A model generated the notes under the pieces. The model was not told the DNA's origin and made no database searches. It was given only the letters and a program-made list of their open reading frames with translations. DNA of 64,000 nucleotides from Deltaproteobacteria bacterium (lineage in GTDB: Bacteria; Desulfobacterota; GWC2-55-46), in NCBI GenBank assembly GCA_016177845.1, contig JACOUO010000008.1:186001-250000 (forward strand). The letters run 5' to 3'. Made by a program: the position numbers and the translations under genes. Shown piece after piece: positions 7,623-15,160 of this stretch; position 1 is the stretch's first letter, and each line of letters begins with the position of its first letter.

Positions 7623-7773
7623 GAAAGTCTTAAGACTCCACTGTTGTAAAACTGTTGTAGACAGGGAGGGAATAGCGGGAATAGGGAGACAACAATTAAC
7701 CCCTTGATTTTCAAGTCAAAACCGGAAAGTCAGACCGAAATCAAGGGGTATGGTTTTTTTGCTGTCTCCTACT
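7623..7773 (+). repeat. Conserved att-flanking block, copy 2
   Basis: A roughly 150-bp noncoding block that precedes the tRNA fragment here and, in diverged form, at copies 1, 3, 4 and 5. It contains tandem ACTGTTGTAAA/ACTGTTGTAGA at about 7639-7660 and a perfect 12-bp inverted repeat ACCCCTTGATTT (7699-7710) / AAATCAAGGGGT (7738-7749), followed by a T run. The second half therefore looks like an intrinsic terminator reading rightward. Confidence 0.75.
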
Positions 7774-7816
7774 GGCAGTCTTGAGGTCAGGGGTTCGATC
7801 CCCCTCTGCTCCACCA
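7772..7816 (+). repeat. tRNA-Ala 3' fragment, att-like copy 2
   Basis: 45 nt matching the tRNA-Ala gene from the anticodon loop (CTGGCAG) to the CCA end. A tRNA-type terminator follows (about 7823-7853, GGGTTACGC-GAAA-GCGTAACCC). The 5' half of the tRNA is missing, so this is not a functional tRNA. It separates segments B and C. Confidence 0.92.
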
Positions 7817-7881
7817 GGAAATTCAAACGGGTTACGCGAAAGCGTAACCCGTTTTCTTTTTGAAATACGATATTGGAAATG

Positions 7882-7916
7882 TTGGGGTTTCGCTACGCTA
7901 ACCCAACCTACAGTAC
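7882..7916. repeat. Short palindromic repeat and GTGG motif next to att copy 2
   Basis: The sequence GGGGTTTCGCTACGCTAACCCAACC has complementary GGGTT/AACCC ends. It is followed by TACAGTACTCTTAGTATCC and TTCGTGGTC just before the M23 gene end. The same unit stands before cassette 4 at 17901-17950, and part of it is inverted at 16377-16420. It behaves like a small interspersed repeat. Confidence 0.6.
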
Positions 7917-7934
7917 TCTTAGTATCCTTCGTGG

Positions 7935-8583
7935 TCAAATCCGAATTTTCATCTCAATAATATCGTTCCCATTGCCAAAACAACCTACATTCTTTCCGTC
8001 CACCATAATCTGCAAGCGGAATTCCTCATCCAGCTTAAAATCCATCCTATCAAGTATTTCTTCCAGATACTGCTCGCTTATAGGATGGTCACCGACGGTT
8101 TACCCGGTTCACATCTCCATTGTAGCCGGTACTTCCTTCGCTGTTCCAGTTCATTTTTCCGGATCCCTCGGTGTCTACAATCTCAAAATGAAGATGGAAC
8201 TGTGCGTGCTTATTTTTATAAAAGCTTTTCGTCCCTGTGTTGCCGGAAAAGCCTATCACCTGTCCTTTTACTACCATATCACCACAGCTCACGTTCACAC
8301 TGGAAAGATGCGCATAGAGCGTATAGATATGCCTCTCATTATCCAAGGCGAAGGGGGTATGGTCGATGATTACCGTAAATCCATAATTTCCATCTTTCGG
8401 CACAAACGATGCTCTTACGACCTCGCCTCGTTCGCTCGCACGGACTACCGTTCCTTCCGGTAAACCGTAATCTATCCCATAATGCGTCCTGCCGCCATCT
8501 CGAAGCGAACCGAATCCATCATTTCTTTTGATTTTCCCTTTTATATCTTCATTGACCGGTTCCTTAAAATCTAATTTTCCCAT
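7935..8583 (-). pseudogene. M23 (LytM-type) metallopeptidase, cassette 1, frameshifted
   Basis: The frame starting at 8583 (MGKLDFKEPV) has the peptidase motifs: HYGID, LYAHLSS and HLHFE. It runs off frame at VNRVNRR-stop (8089). The rest of the family's C-terminal domain (VGDHPISEQYLEEILDRMD...) continues to 7935 in another frame. Compared with the intact cassette-4 gene, about 43 nt are missing near 8100, which explains the frameshift. No signal peptide. It lies 11 nt after the propeller gene and is presumably cotranscribed with it. The peptidase domain itself is still complete, so a shortened active protein remains possible. Confidence 0.85.
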
Positions 8584-8594
8584 CTACTCCCTCC

Positions 8595-9761
8595 TTATCT
8601 GTTGATCTCCATAACATATAAGCCATAACCAAAGCCCTTATCAGGTTTTTTCAAATTCCGCCAATAAGCTATCCGTGTTCCGTCCGGCGAGATACCATAA
8701 AATCCTCCCATATCAGGCCCGCCTAATATACACTCAGTTTTTGCTTTGCTCTGCGAAAAACGGCGGATGCACTTATCGTCGCTTTCCTTGTAAATAATGT
8801 CCCCGTTTGGCAAAATAGCATCTCTGATGTGCGGAAATTTCAGGTCAAACTCCAATATTTCCCTGCAGTTCAGCCCGCTCTGTTTAATATCGCATATATA
8901 ATAATAATCTCTGCCTCTTCCCATCTTTCCTTCACTATAGGATTCCCATGTACCAAGAGAGATCGTTTTATCTTTTATTGCCATAGCGTTCCCAAGATGT
9001 CCTTTGATCTCAAGGTCTCGGCCCGGAATAAACTCTTTTGACCAGCCGTTCTCTCCGAAAATCTCCACCCCAAGGCTCACATTGCTACTCTCGTCAAATA
9101 TCATGGTTACTATGCCAGAGGAATCGGCGAGCCAGATCGGGTCAAGATGAGCCCATTCGCTCTTGAGCCAGCGCATTTCCCACTTCGGCTCCGGCATCTT
9201 AAACGGCGTGTTATGCCTGCCGCCGATAAAGGCCTTCTTCCCGTCCGGAGATATTACGTCCGCGAATTCAGGCCTGTCCCGCCTTATTGCAAACCTTTCC
9301 ACCTTGCCCGTGGCCACCTCATAGCGGTACAGGTCCACAACGTACCCCAGCCAATCGTTTCTACCCTCGAACTCCTCATCATCAGGCTCAACTCTTCCCT
9401 TGTCTATCCGCAAGCTCTTCCTGTCAACAAATATGACCCACTTTCCATCAGGCGTACAGTTCAATGGGTAATCTTTTGTGCCATCCACGCTTACTTTTGT
9501 CCACTTTCCGGTTGCCAGGTCCAATAAATACAAACCCCTTGTATAACCATAGATCAAAAGTCTGTCATTTCCGCACCACCTGATACTGGAAAAACCGAAG
9601 CCGATGTCGCGCGCAACGAGTCTCTCTTTTCGGGTGTTTGTACCCGAGTTTTCAGGGCTTTGATTTTCAAGCGCAGCACTATTTAAAACAGATGAAAAAA
9701 AGACGGATAGGCTTAAAAAAATAATCAGGGGGATCATCTTGTATCTGCAAAAACTCATCAT
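8595..9761 (-). CDS. Secreted beta-propeller-like (WD40/TolB-like) protein, cassette 1
   Basis: A 388-aa protein with an N-terminal signal peptide (about residues 1-30: KMIPLIIFLSLSVFF core, cleavage probably near NSAALE). The mature part shows spaced repeats of the SPDGK/TPDGKWV type (about residues 110, 170 and 365) and many short beta strands, as in PD40/WD40-like propellers. No catalytic motif is apparent. It is probably periplasmic. It is the upstream partner of a signal-less M23 peptidase and has close paralogs at 15161, 16664 and 18652. The family is not one I can name, and the function is unknown. Confidence 0.8.
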   Translation of the reverse strand: MMSFCRYKMIPLIIFLSLSVFFSSVLNSAALENQSPENSGTNTRKERLVARDIGFGFSSIRWCGNDRLLIYGYTRGLYLLDLATGKWTKVSVDGTKDYPLNCTPDGKWVIFVDRKSLRIDKGRVEPDDEEFEGRNDWLGYVVDLYRYEVATGKVERFAIRRDRPEFADVISPDGKKAFIGGRHNTPFKMPEPKWEMRWLKSEWAHLDPIWLADSSGIVTMIFDESSNVSLGVEIFGENGWSKEFIPGRDLEIKGHLGNAMAIKDKTISLGTWESYSEGKMGRGRDYYYICDIKQSGLNCREILEFDLKFPHIRDAILPNGDIIYKESDDKCIRRFSQSKAKTECILGGPDMGGFYGISPDGTRIAYWRNLKKPDKGFGYGLYVMEINR

Positions 9762-10068
9762 CGCTTTGCCTCTCTTTGTTATCTCGTAATATAAAAGACT
9801 TCTAAGATATGGTGTTTCTTTTCTATACCAGATTTTCTATCTTATTATCTCTATTACTGAATTCAGCAAATTTTATTCTACCCTGCATATCATTATTAAT
9901 TCCAATTCCAAGCATCCTTCACTAATCCTTTAACTTAATTGCAATAAATTTGCAATACAAAGCCTCTATGGTGTGCTCGACCCACTTATAAAGATAAATT
10001 GTTAATCGTGTGCTCGGCTGACCCGCCCTTTTTTTGGCCGTCCCCCTAAATGATAAGTATCAATATGG
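9762..10068. promoter_or_regulatory. Upstream region of cassette 1
   Basis: A+T-rich DNA upstream of the propeller gene that must hold its promoter. From about 9820 to 10060 it closely resembles 19850-20080 upstream of cassette 4 (shared CTATTACTGAATTCAGCAAA, AATAAATTTGCAATA and TGTGCTCGGCTGACC-like stretches). Cassettes 1 and 4 are therefore homologous on both sides. No gene is seen. Confidence 0.6.
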
Positions 10069-10232
10069 AAAGTCTTAAGTTTCACTGTTGCAAAACTGTT
10101 GCAGACAGAGAGGGAATCGAGGGACTTAAGGGAACCAGCGGGAATCAAGAGACAACAAATAACCCTTGATTTTTAAGTCAAAAACGGAAAGTCAGGCCAA
10201 ATCAACGGATTATAGTTTTTTGCTCTTCCGGA
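10069..10232 (+). repeat. Conserved att-flanking block, copy 3
   Basis: Homologous to 7623-7773: GGAAAGTCTTAAG, tandem ACTGTTGCAAA/ACTGTTGCAGA (about 10083-10104), AACCCTTGATTTTTAAGTC and a TTTTTT run before the tRNA fragment. The inverted repeat is imperfect here (AAATCAACGGATT). Its second half is nearly identical to copy 5 at 20143-20210. Confidence 0.75.
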
Positions 10233-10276
10233 TGGCAGTCTTGAGGTCAGGGGTTCGATCCCCCTCTGCTCCACCA
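10233..10276 (+). repeat. tRNA-Ala 3' fragment, att-like copy 3
   Basis: 44 nt identical to the tRNA-Ala 3' half including CCA. The following hairpin (about 10286-10314) is a degenerate form of the tRNA terminator. It separates segments C and D and has an integrase remnant immediately to its right. Confidence 0.92.
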
Positions 10277-10291
10277 GAAAATTCAAAGGGG

Positions 10292-10415
10292 TTACGCGTT
10301 AAGCGTAGTCCCTTTTTTCGTTGGAGGTAAAACTGTTGTAACTTTATCCAGCACCTCTACCACATCCCTCAAACTCTCAGGGCAATGAAGCGAATACCTC
10401 TGCGTCATTTTATAT
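10292..10415 (-). pseudogene. Tyrosine integrase, C-terminal remnant B
   Basis: The minus strand encodes TRYKMTQRYSLHCPESLRDV, then VEVLDKVTTVLPP, ending at a TAA at 10292. The QRYSLHCPESLRDVVEVLD stretch is the C-terminal box of phage-type tyrosine recombinases (compare RYAHLxPExLRxAV), and its tyrosine would be the DNA nucleophile. No more of the gene is present upstream. It points toward att copy 3. Confidence 0.82.
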
Positions 10416-10449
10416 CTTGTAAGGAGAAATTTTAATTTTCGCACTCACT

Positions 10450-11730
10450 TCAATCTTTCGACATATCCCTGCGCGTAGTTCTCTCCTCGGACGGCTTGAT
10501 TTTACTGAAACCGCGATACAGCATCAGATCATAAATGATTTTGATCCCCCCTGCTAAAAAGAATGGCACGCTCAATAAAGCGGGATTACCGAGCAGCAGT
10601 CCCGCAAATATAGGAGATAACGCGGCTCCGGTAGTCCGGGCAACACCGGTTATGCCTGCGGCGGCGGATAGCTCATCGTGGCTCACCATCGCAAGGGTGT
10701 AAGATTGACGCGCCGGAACATCCATCTGGGATATGCTGAAGCGTAGCAGCAGAACAACTATCGCCAGAGGCAGGTTTGGCATGAGAGGCACCAGGATGAG
10801 CAGTACGTTCGAGGGGATATGCGTGAAGACCATCGTCCTTATCAGCCCGATGCGCGAGGCGACCTTTGCCGCGGCCAGGGCTGAGATACCGGCAAGGATA
10901 TTGGCTCCGAAGAAGATACCGCCAAGAAGCCCCGGCTCTACGGCAAACCTGATATGGAACCAGTACGCCATCATACTTTGGATGACAAAACCGCCTGCAA
11001 AGGCGTCCAATGCGAACAACGCGGAGAGCTTTAATACTATGCCCTTGGAGCGGTGCAAGCCGAAGCGGGTAGAAAAATCCTGTTTTTTTCCTCTTTTAGG
11101 AGTCTCCACGGCAGGGGATAGACGCAAAAATAGCACCCCAAGCGCCAACCCTATCACCGCATAAAAAAAGACTATGAGCCGGTAGCTTCCGGCCTCCGGT
11201 ATGCCAGCCTTAATCAACAATTGAGCCATCAGTCCGCCAGTCAGCGCCCCGGCTGCGGTAGCCAATGACCCGGCCAGGTTGTACCAGGCAAAGATATGCG
11301 TACGCCGTGTGCCTGGAACGGCCTGTGCGAGCGCCGCCTGCTCGATGGGTAGAAACGGGCCGACTTCGTAACCGCTTGGACTTATTACTCCGATGGTCGC
11401 CGCTATAAGCAGGAGAGTGAAATCACGTGTGAGGACAAACAGTATGCCGGCAAAGAGCATAAGTCCCGCGCCCGCAATCAGCATCCTGCGCCTGCCTATA
11501 CGGTCGGCTGTAGTCGTGATCCAAAGAGAGATAATCGTGTCGCCGATTAAAGTGAGCGTAAAAAGAAACCCGATCTCCCATGCCGTCAAACCTATCTCCG
11601 CAAGATACAGGGCGAGTACGACAGCAAGAAAACCATAGGCAAACATGCGCAGCGTCCGTGTAGCGAAAAGCAGACGTCCGTCAGCCGTTAATATGCGGAG
11701 GGTATGCGGGTCAGTCGATGAATTGGACAT
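10450..11730 (-). CDS. MFS transporter
   Basis: A 426-aa major facilitator superfamily permease with about 12 hydrophobic segments. It has the loop 2-3 signature region DRIGRRRML and a charged central loop (about residues 210-230). It ends 16 nt from the ChrB-like gene, which is upstream in the same operon. Given that partner it may export an oxyanion or metal compound, but the substrate cannot be read from the sequence. Weaker similarity to drug exporters makes an efflux role likeliest. Confidence 0.88.
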   Translation of the reverse strand: MSNSSTDPHTLRILTADGRLLFATRTLRMFAYGFLAVVLALYLAEIGLTAWEIGFLFTLTLIGDTIISLWITTTADRIGRRRMLIAGAGLMLFAGILFVLTRDFTLLLIAATIGVISPSGYEVGPFLPIEQAALAQAVPGTRRTHIFAWYNLAGSLATAAGALTGGLMAQLLIKAGIPEAGSYRLIVFFYAVIGLALGVLFLRLSPAVETPKRGKKQDFSTRFGLHRSKGIVLKLSALFALDAFAGGFVIQSMMAYWFHIRFAVEPGLLGGIFFGANILAGISALAAAKVASRIGLIRTMVFTHIPSNVLLILVPLMPNLPLAIVVLLLRFSISQMDVPARQSYTLAMVSHDELSAAAGITGVARTTGAALSPIFAGLLLGNPALLSVPFFLAGGIKIIYDLMLYRGFSKIKPSEERTTRRDMSKD

Positions 11731-11746
11731 GTAAGTGTATCGGCGT

Positions 11747-12208
11747 TTATTTGAAAGCGCCAGCGGGCCTTCCCTGCCTTACCATTTCCTGGCAATAGGC
11801 ATACAGCGCGTCATAGACCAACCATTCGGCAGCATTGATTTCGTGGTCGTCTTTATACCCAAGGCGGCAAAAACCCTCTGCGATTGCTTTTAATCCAGGA
11901 CCTTCCGGCTGGTTCCAGAGGGTATTATCGGTATCGGCACCATTTACAATTTTTCCGAGTAAGGCGAGCGCCGGGTCGCCGATCAAGTCATATTTCTTTA
12001 GGATAGCCTCGAATGTGCACTCTTTTCCGTGGTGGCCGAGTTCCGCGTCTTTTACATCGAAGGGCGTTGCCCCCAGCCTTTCAGCTTCCTTCATTACCAT
12101 GTCGGCTGGAACGAAGTGAAACTCGGCGTCCCTGTCTATAAATCTTTTGATCAGCCAGGGACAGGCTACCCTGTCAACCTTCACATGCTTACGTGTAATC
12201 CATTTCAT
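11747..12208 (-). CDS. ChrB C-terminal domain protein (chromate-resistance-associated)
   Basis: A 153-aa protein matching the ChrB C-terminal domain: MKWITRKHVKVDRVACPWLI at the start, then H/C-rich stretches (ELGHHGKECTFEAI) and a WLVYDALYAYCQE tail. In full-length ChrB this domain follows a regulatory part that is absent here. Stand-alone versions are common beside chromate or other transporters. It precedes the MFS gene with 16 nt between them. The role is probably metal or oxyanion sensing or resistance; there is no direct evidence for chromate. Confidence 0.85.
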   Translation of the reverse strand: MKWITRKHVKVDRVACPWLIKRFIDRDAEFHFVPADMVMKEAERLGATPFDVKDAELGHHGKECTFEAILKKYDLIGDPALALLGKIVNGADTDNTLWNQPEGPGLKAIAEGFCRLGYKDDHEINAAEWLVYDALYAYCQEMVRQGRPAGAFK

Positions 12209-12309
12209 ATTCCTCCTTCATATTCTTATTCAGAAATTATTTTTTAATCATTCATCCGACAGAGGACTTCTATCGTCAAATCGATACCACGATGTTTCCC
12301 TTTTATGAA

Positions 12310-13260
12310 TTATTTTTGCGTATCAAGAGCCGATTTTATACCTTTTGCAAGTTCCTCCGCAGGACCTAAGCCCCAGTAATGAAGGAATACGACTCTGGGT
12401 TCCTCCATAATCATATGGTTATGGATAGCCACGATATTTATATTGGCCTTTCTCAAGGCCGTAAGCACTCTCCTGAGTTCTTCTTCATAAACCGCAAAAT
12501 CTCCGTCTACAACCGCTTTATCATCTTTCCCCGCAAAAGCCGCCCATGTATTTACACCCATCGCGCTTCCTATTTCATTTTCCTTCATCTTTACCTTCCT
12601 ACCAAAAATAATCTTATACACTCCATTGGACAGATCGCCTTCTTTCCCGAGAATCCTGTCGATTTTCTTAGTACCAAGGGAACTTTCGGCAGGATTTATG
12701 TCAGCCCAGGGCGCAGTGCCTTGTCCACCAGCCGTCTCTTTTAATTTATTAAATACCTTACCGATTGCAGCGGATAACTTCCCCTCATCGCCTATGCCGC
12801 CCAAATGCATAAACATCACTTTCGGGGTATCCCAGAAAAAATGATTATGAAGCGCTGTCACGTCTAATCCATTTTCAAGGGCAACGCTCATTACAGGGTT
12901 GACCTGGTCTTCGAGTAAAACAAAATCGCCGGTGACTATAGTTTTATCTCCGGCATTTTTGAACGCAGCCCACGAGCTAAGGCCCATTGGCGGAGTAAGC
13001 TTGACTCCGGCAACAGTTACAAAGAGGCCGTTTTGAGGGTAAGTGACCTTAAAGATGTCTTCTTTTTCATCATATTTACCCCTCATGCCTGTATTCTGTT
13101 CGATTCCGGGGATATTTAATTTTACTTCAGCTAAAGCTTGATCGTCCAGCAATACGACAGCTGCAAATAAAAAGGCGTATACGATTTTCATACTGGAAAT
13201 ATCGAATTTACCAAACAAAAAGAGCGCAGAATGGAATGTATTTCCACATAATAATCGCAT
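12310..13260 (-). CDS. DUF1259 (LppY/LpqO-type) exported protein, two domains
   Basis: A 316-aa protein with two copies of the DUF1259 fold, each ending in a histidine-rich motif: ALHNHFFWDTPKVMFMH (near residues 137-153) and AIHNHMIMEEPRVVFLH (near 278-294). The paired HNH motifs could bind a metal. AAAGGAGG before 13260 supports the long start, but an internal ATG at 13191 (MKIVYAFLFAAVVLL...ALA) gives a cleaner signal peptide with a poor ribosome binding site. It is probably periplasmic and lies upstream of the ChrB-MFS pair, about 100 nt away. Confidence 0.85.
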   Translation of the reverse strand: MRLLCGNTFHSALFLFGKFDISSMKIVYAFLFAAVVLLDDQALAEVKLNIPGIEQNTGMRGKYDEKEDIFKVTYPQNGLFVTVAGVKLTPPMGLSSWAAFKNAGDKTIVTGDFVLLEDQVNPVMSVALENGLDVTALHNHFFWDTPKVMFMHLGGIGDEGKLSAAIGKVFNKLKETAGGQGTAPWADINPAESSLGTKKIDRILGKEGDLSNGVYKIIFGRKVKMKENEIGSAMGVNTWAAFAGKDDKAVVDGDFAVYEEELRRVLTALRKANINIVAIHNHMIMEEPRVVFLHYWGLGPAEELAKGIKSALDTQK

Positions 13261-13664
13261 ATTCTTCGCCTCCTTTTCTTTAAAGTTATCTTCTGGGATT
13301 TATGCTTGATTATCCAAGTATATAACAGTTGAAAATTTTTCGCTCATTTCAGGCTGGATTCCGTTCGGGATATTTGGTTCAGCAATCTCTTTTGCGAGCG
13401 CATGGCGTCAAAATCCTCCTTCATAATTTAACTCTAAACCATAGAAATACGGCATATTACAGACTCAAAAAAAGTCTTGAATCCCTGTCCACCGACCACA
13501 TTTATTTTAGGTGGCTATGCAGAGACATCCGGAGATCTATCCCGCGAAAACTGCTGGCATTGCGGTATTTTGATCTATGCAGGTATATGGACGCGCGCTG
13601 TGACTTTGAAAGCGAACTTGACGAAAAACTTGTTAACGCAGTTCGATGTTTGTCCTTAACATGC
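13261..13664. other. Unassigned DNA between the DUF1259 gene and the IS3 remnant
   Basis: About 400 bp. Frames of up to 119 codons exist on the plus strand, but they resemble no family I know and lack ribosome binding sites. The part next to 13260 must contain the promoter of the DUF1259-chrB-MFS genes. No repeats were recognised. Confidence 0.4.
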
Positions 13665-13994
13665 CTAATAGCCCTCATGGCAATTTAGCTGGCGTCGAGC
13701 CTCGACTTTTTGCAAGGCACCCTTGAAAAAAATCAACTCCACGGTCTTGTCAGGCAACACCCGTTTCAGTTTGCTTACCTCTTTGCGTAATTTGGACTCT
13801 CGCGAGCTCTCCGATGGCGGCCCATCTCCGCTATCGGTCGGTTCCATCTTTCTGCGCCATTCGTACAAAAGCCCTCGACTAACCCCCAGTTCCCTCGACA
13901 GCTCCAAGATATTATCGCATCGCTTCAGCCGTTCGACGGCCATCTGCCTAAATGCTTGGGGATGCCATCCCACTAGTTTTTTTACCACTTGCAC
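13665..13994 (-). mobile_element. IS3-family transposase OrfA, orphan
   Basis: A 109-aa OrfA-type protein: an N-terminal helix-turn-helix (HPQAFRQMAVERLK...LSRELGVSRGLLYEWRR, residues 11-48) followed by a leucine/lysine-rich segment (ESKLRKEVSKLKRVL...VELIFFKGALQ) like the dimerisation region of IS3-group OrfA. No OrfB (DDE integrase) follows, so the element is incomplete and cannot move alone. Its ends could not be defined. Confidence 0.85.
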
Positions 13995-14130
13995 ACCTCC
14001 TCCACTGTGCCAAGTGTGCCATATTCAACTGTCTCATTCCAGGGGGTCAATCCACCACACCCGACTGTACTAATTTTGAATTATTTTTTTCTGAGGCGGT
14101 CACGGATATCCCTCGTCAGAACCTTTCAAA

Positions 14131-14287
14131 GGCTCCACTGTTGCAAAACTGTTGCAGACAGAGAGGGAATCGAGGGAATTAAGGGAAACAGAGGGAATAG
14201 GAAGACAACAATTAACCCCTTGATTTTTAAGTCAAAACCGGAAAGTCAGACCAGAATCAAGGGGTTATGGTTTTTTGCTGTCTCCTA
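14131..14287 (+). repeat. Conserved att-flanking block, copy 4
   Basis: Homologous to the block before copy 2. It has tandem ACTGTTGCAAA/ACTGTTGCAGA at about 14137-14158 and a perfect 12-bp inverted repeat AACCCCTTGATT (14214-14225) / AATCAAGGGGTT (14255-14266), followed by TATGGTTTTTT. The loop (AAGTCAAAACCGGAAAGTC region) is almost identical to copy 2. Confidence 0.75.
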
Positions 14288-14332
14288 CTGGCAGTCTTGA
14301 GGTCAGGGGTTCGATCTCCCTCTGCTCCACCA
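14288..14332 (+). repeat. tRNA-Ala 3' fragment, att-like copy 4
   Basis: 45 nt matching the tRNA-Ala 3' half with one substitution in the T stem (GATCTCC for GATCCCC). The following hairpin (14341-14374) is identical to the terminator of the intact tRNA. It separates segments D and E. Confidence 0.92.
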
Positions 14333-14470
14333 GAAAATTCAAACGGGTTATGCGAAAGCATAACCCGTTTTTCTTTGGACTGTTCCCAATGTGGAATTCC
14401 ATACTTATTTTATTTATCCCGATGAGTTTGTCGCAAGCGCGGTTTGGCGGCCTCTTAATGGTCTTCGCGG

Positions 14471-15147
14471 TCAAATCCGGATTTTCATCTCAATGATATC
14501 GTTCCCATTGCCAAAACAACCTACATTCTTTCCGTCCACCATAATCTGCAAGCGGAATTCCTCATCCAGCTTAAAATCCATCCTATCAAGTATTTCTTCC
14601 AGATACTGCTCGCTTATAGGATGGTCACCGACGGTTTCAAAATAGCCGTCTGGGTCAACCCGATTCACATGTCCGTTATAACCCGTGCCCCCTTCACGGT
14701 TCCAGTTCATTTTACCGGATTCCTGAGTGTCTATCACCTCGAAATGGAGATGGCATCCACGGCCCGTATTAGTCTTTTTGCGAAATTGATTCCTATAAAA
14801 TTCTTTTGTTCCGGTATTGCCCGACCTGCCTATCGCCTGCTCCTGGCTGACTATATCGCCACAACTCACACTCAGCGAAGAAAGATGCGCGTAAAGCGTA
14901 TAGATATGCCTTTCATTATCCCCGGCCTCTGGGGTATGGTCGATGATAACTGTAAATCCATAATTCCCGTCTTTGGGCACAAACGATGTCTTACTACCTT
15001 GCCGCGTTCGCTCGCGCGGACTTCCGTGCCCTCCGATGAACCGTAATCGATCCCGTAATGCGTCCTGCCGTTTTTGCGATCCGAACCAAATTCATCAGTT
15101 CTTTTAATTTTTTGGTTGACCGGCTCCTTGAAATTCAATTTCCCCAT
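14471..15147 (-). pseudogene. M23 metallopeptidase, cassette 2, frameshifted
   Basis: The first part (15147 to about 14995, MGKLNFKEPV...HYGIDYG...RGKVVR) and the second (about 14990 to 14471, PKDGNYGF...HLHFEV...IEMKIRI) are in different frames. Alignment with cassette 4 shows one base missing near 14992. The C-terminal domain is complete. The truncated first frame lacks the HLHFE active-site segment, so no active peptidase is expected unless the shift is a sequencing error. It lies 13 nt downstream of its propeller partner. Confidence 0.85.
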
Positions 15148-15160
15148 CTACCCCTCCTTA

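Noticed and set aside
7259-7633. 124-codon plus-strand frame after the TetR gene
   Set aside because: Cysteine- and arginine-rich translation without any family resemblance, ribosome binding site or compositional signal of coding.
13329-13688. 119-codon plus-strand frame before the IS3 OrfA
   Set aside because: No recognisable motif or ribosome binding site; it overlaps the end of OrfA on the other strand.
13665-14130. Complete IS3 element
   Set aside because: No OrfB frame and no matched terminal inverted repeats could be found, so only an OrfA remnant is supported.
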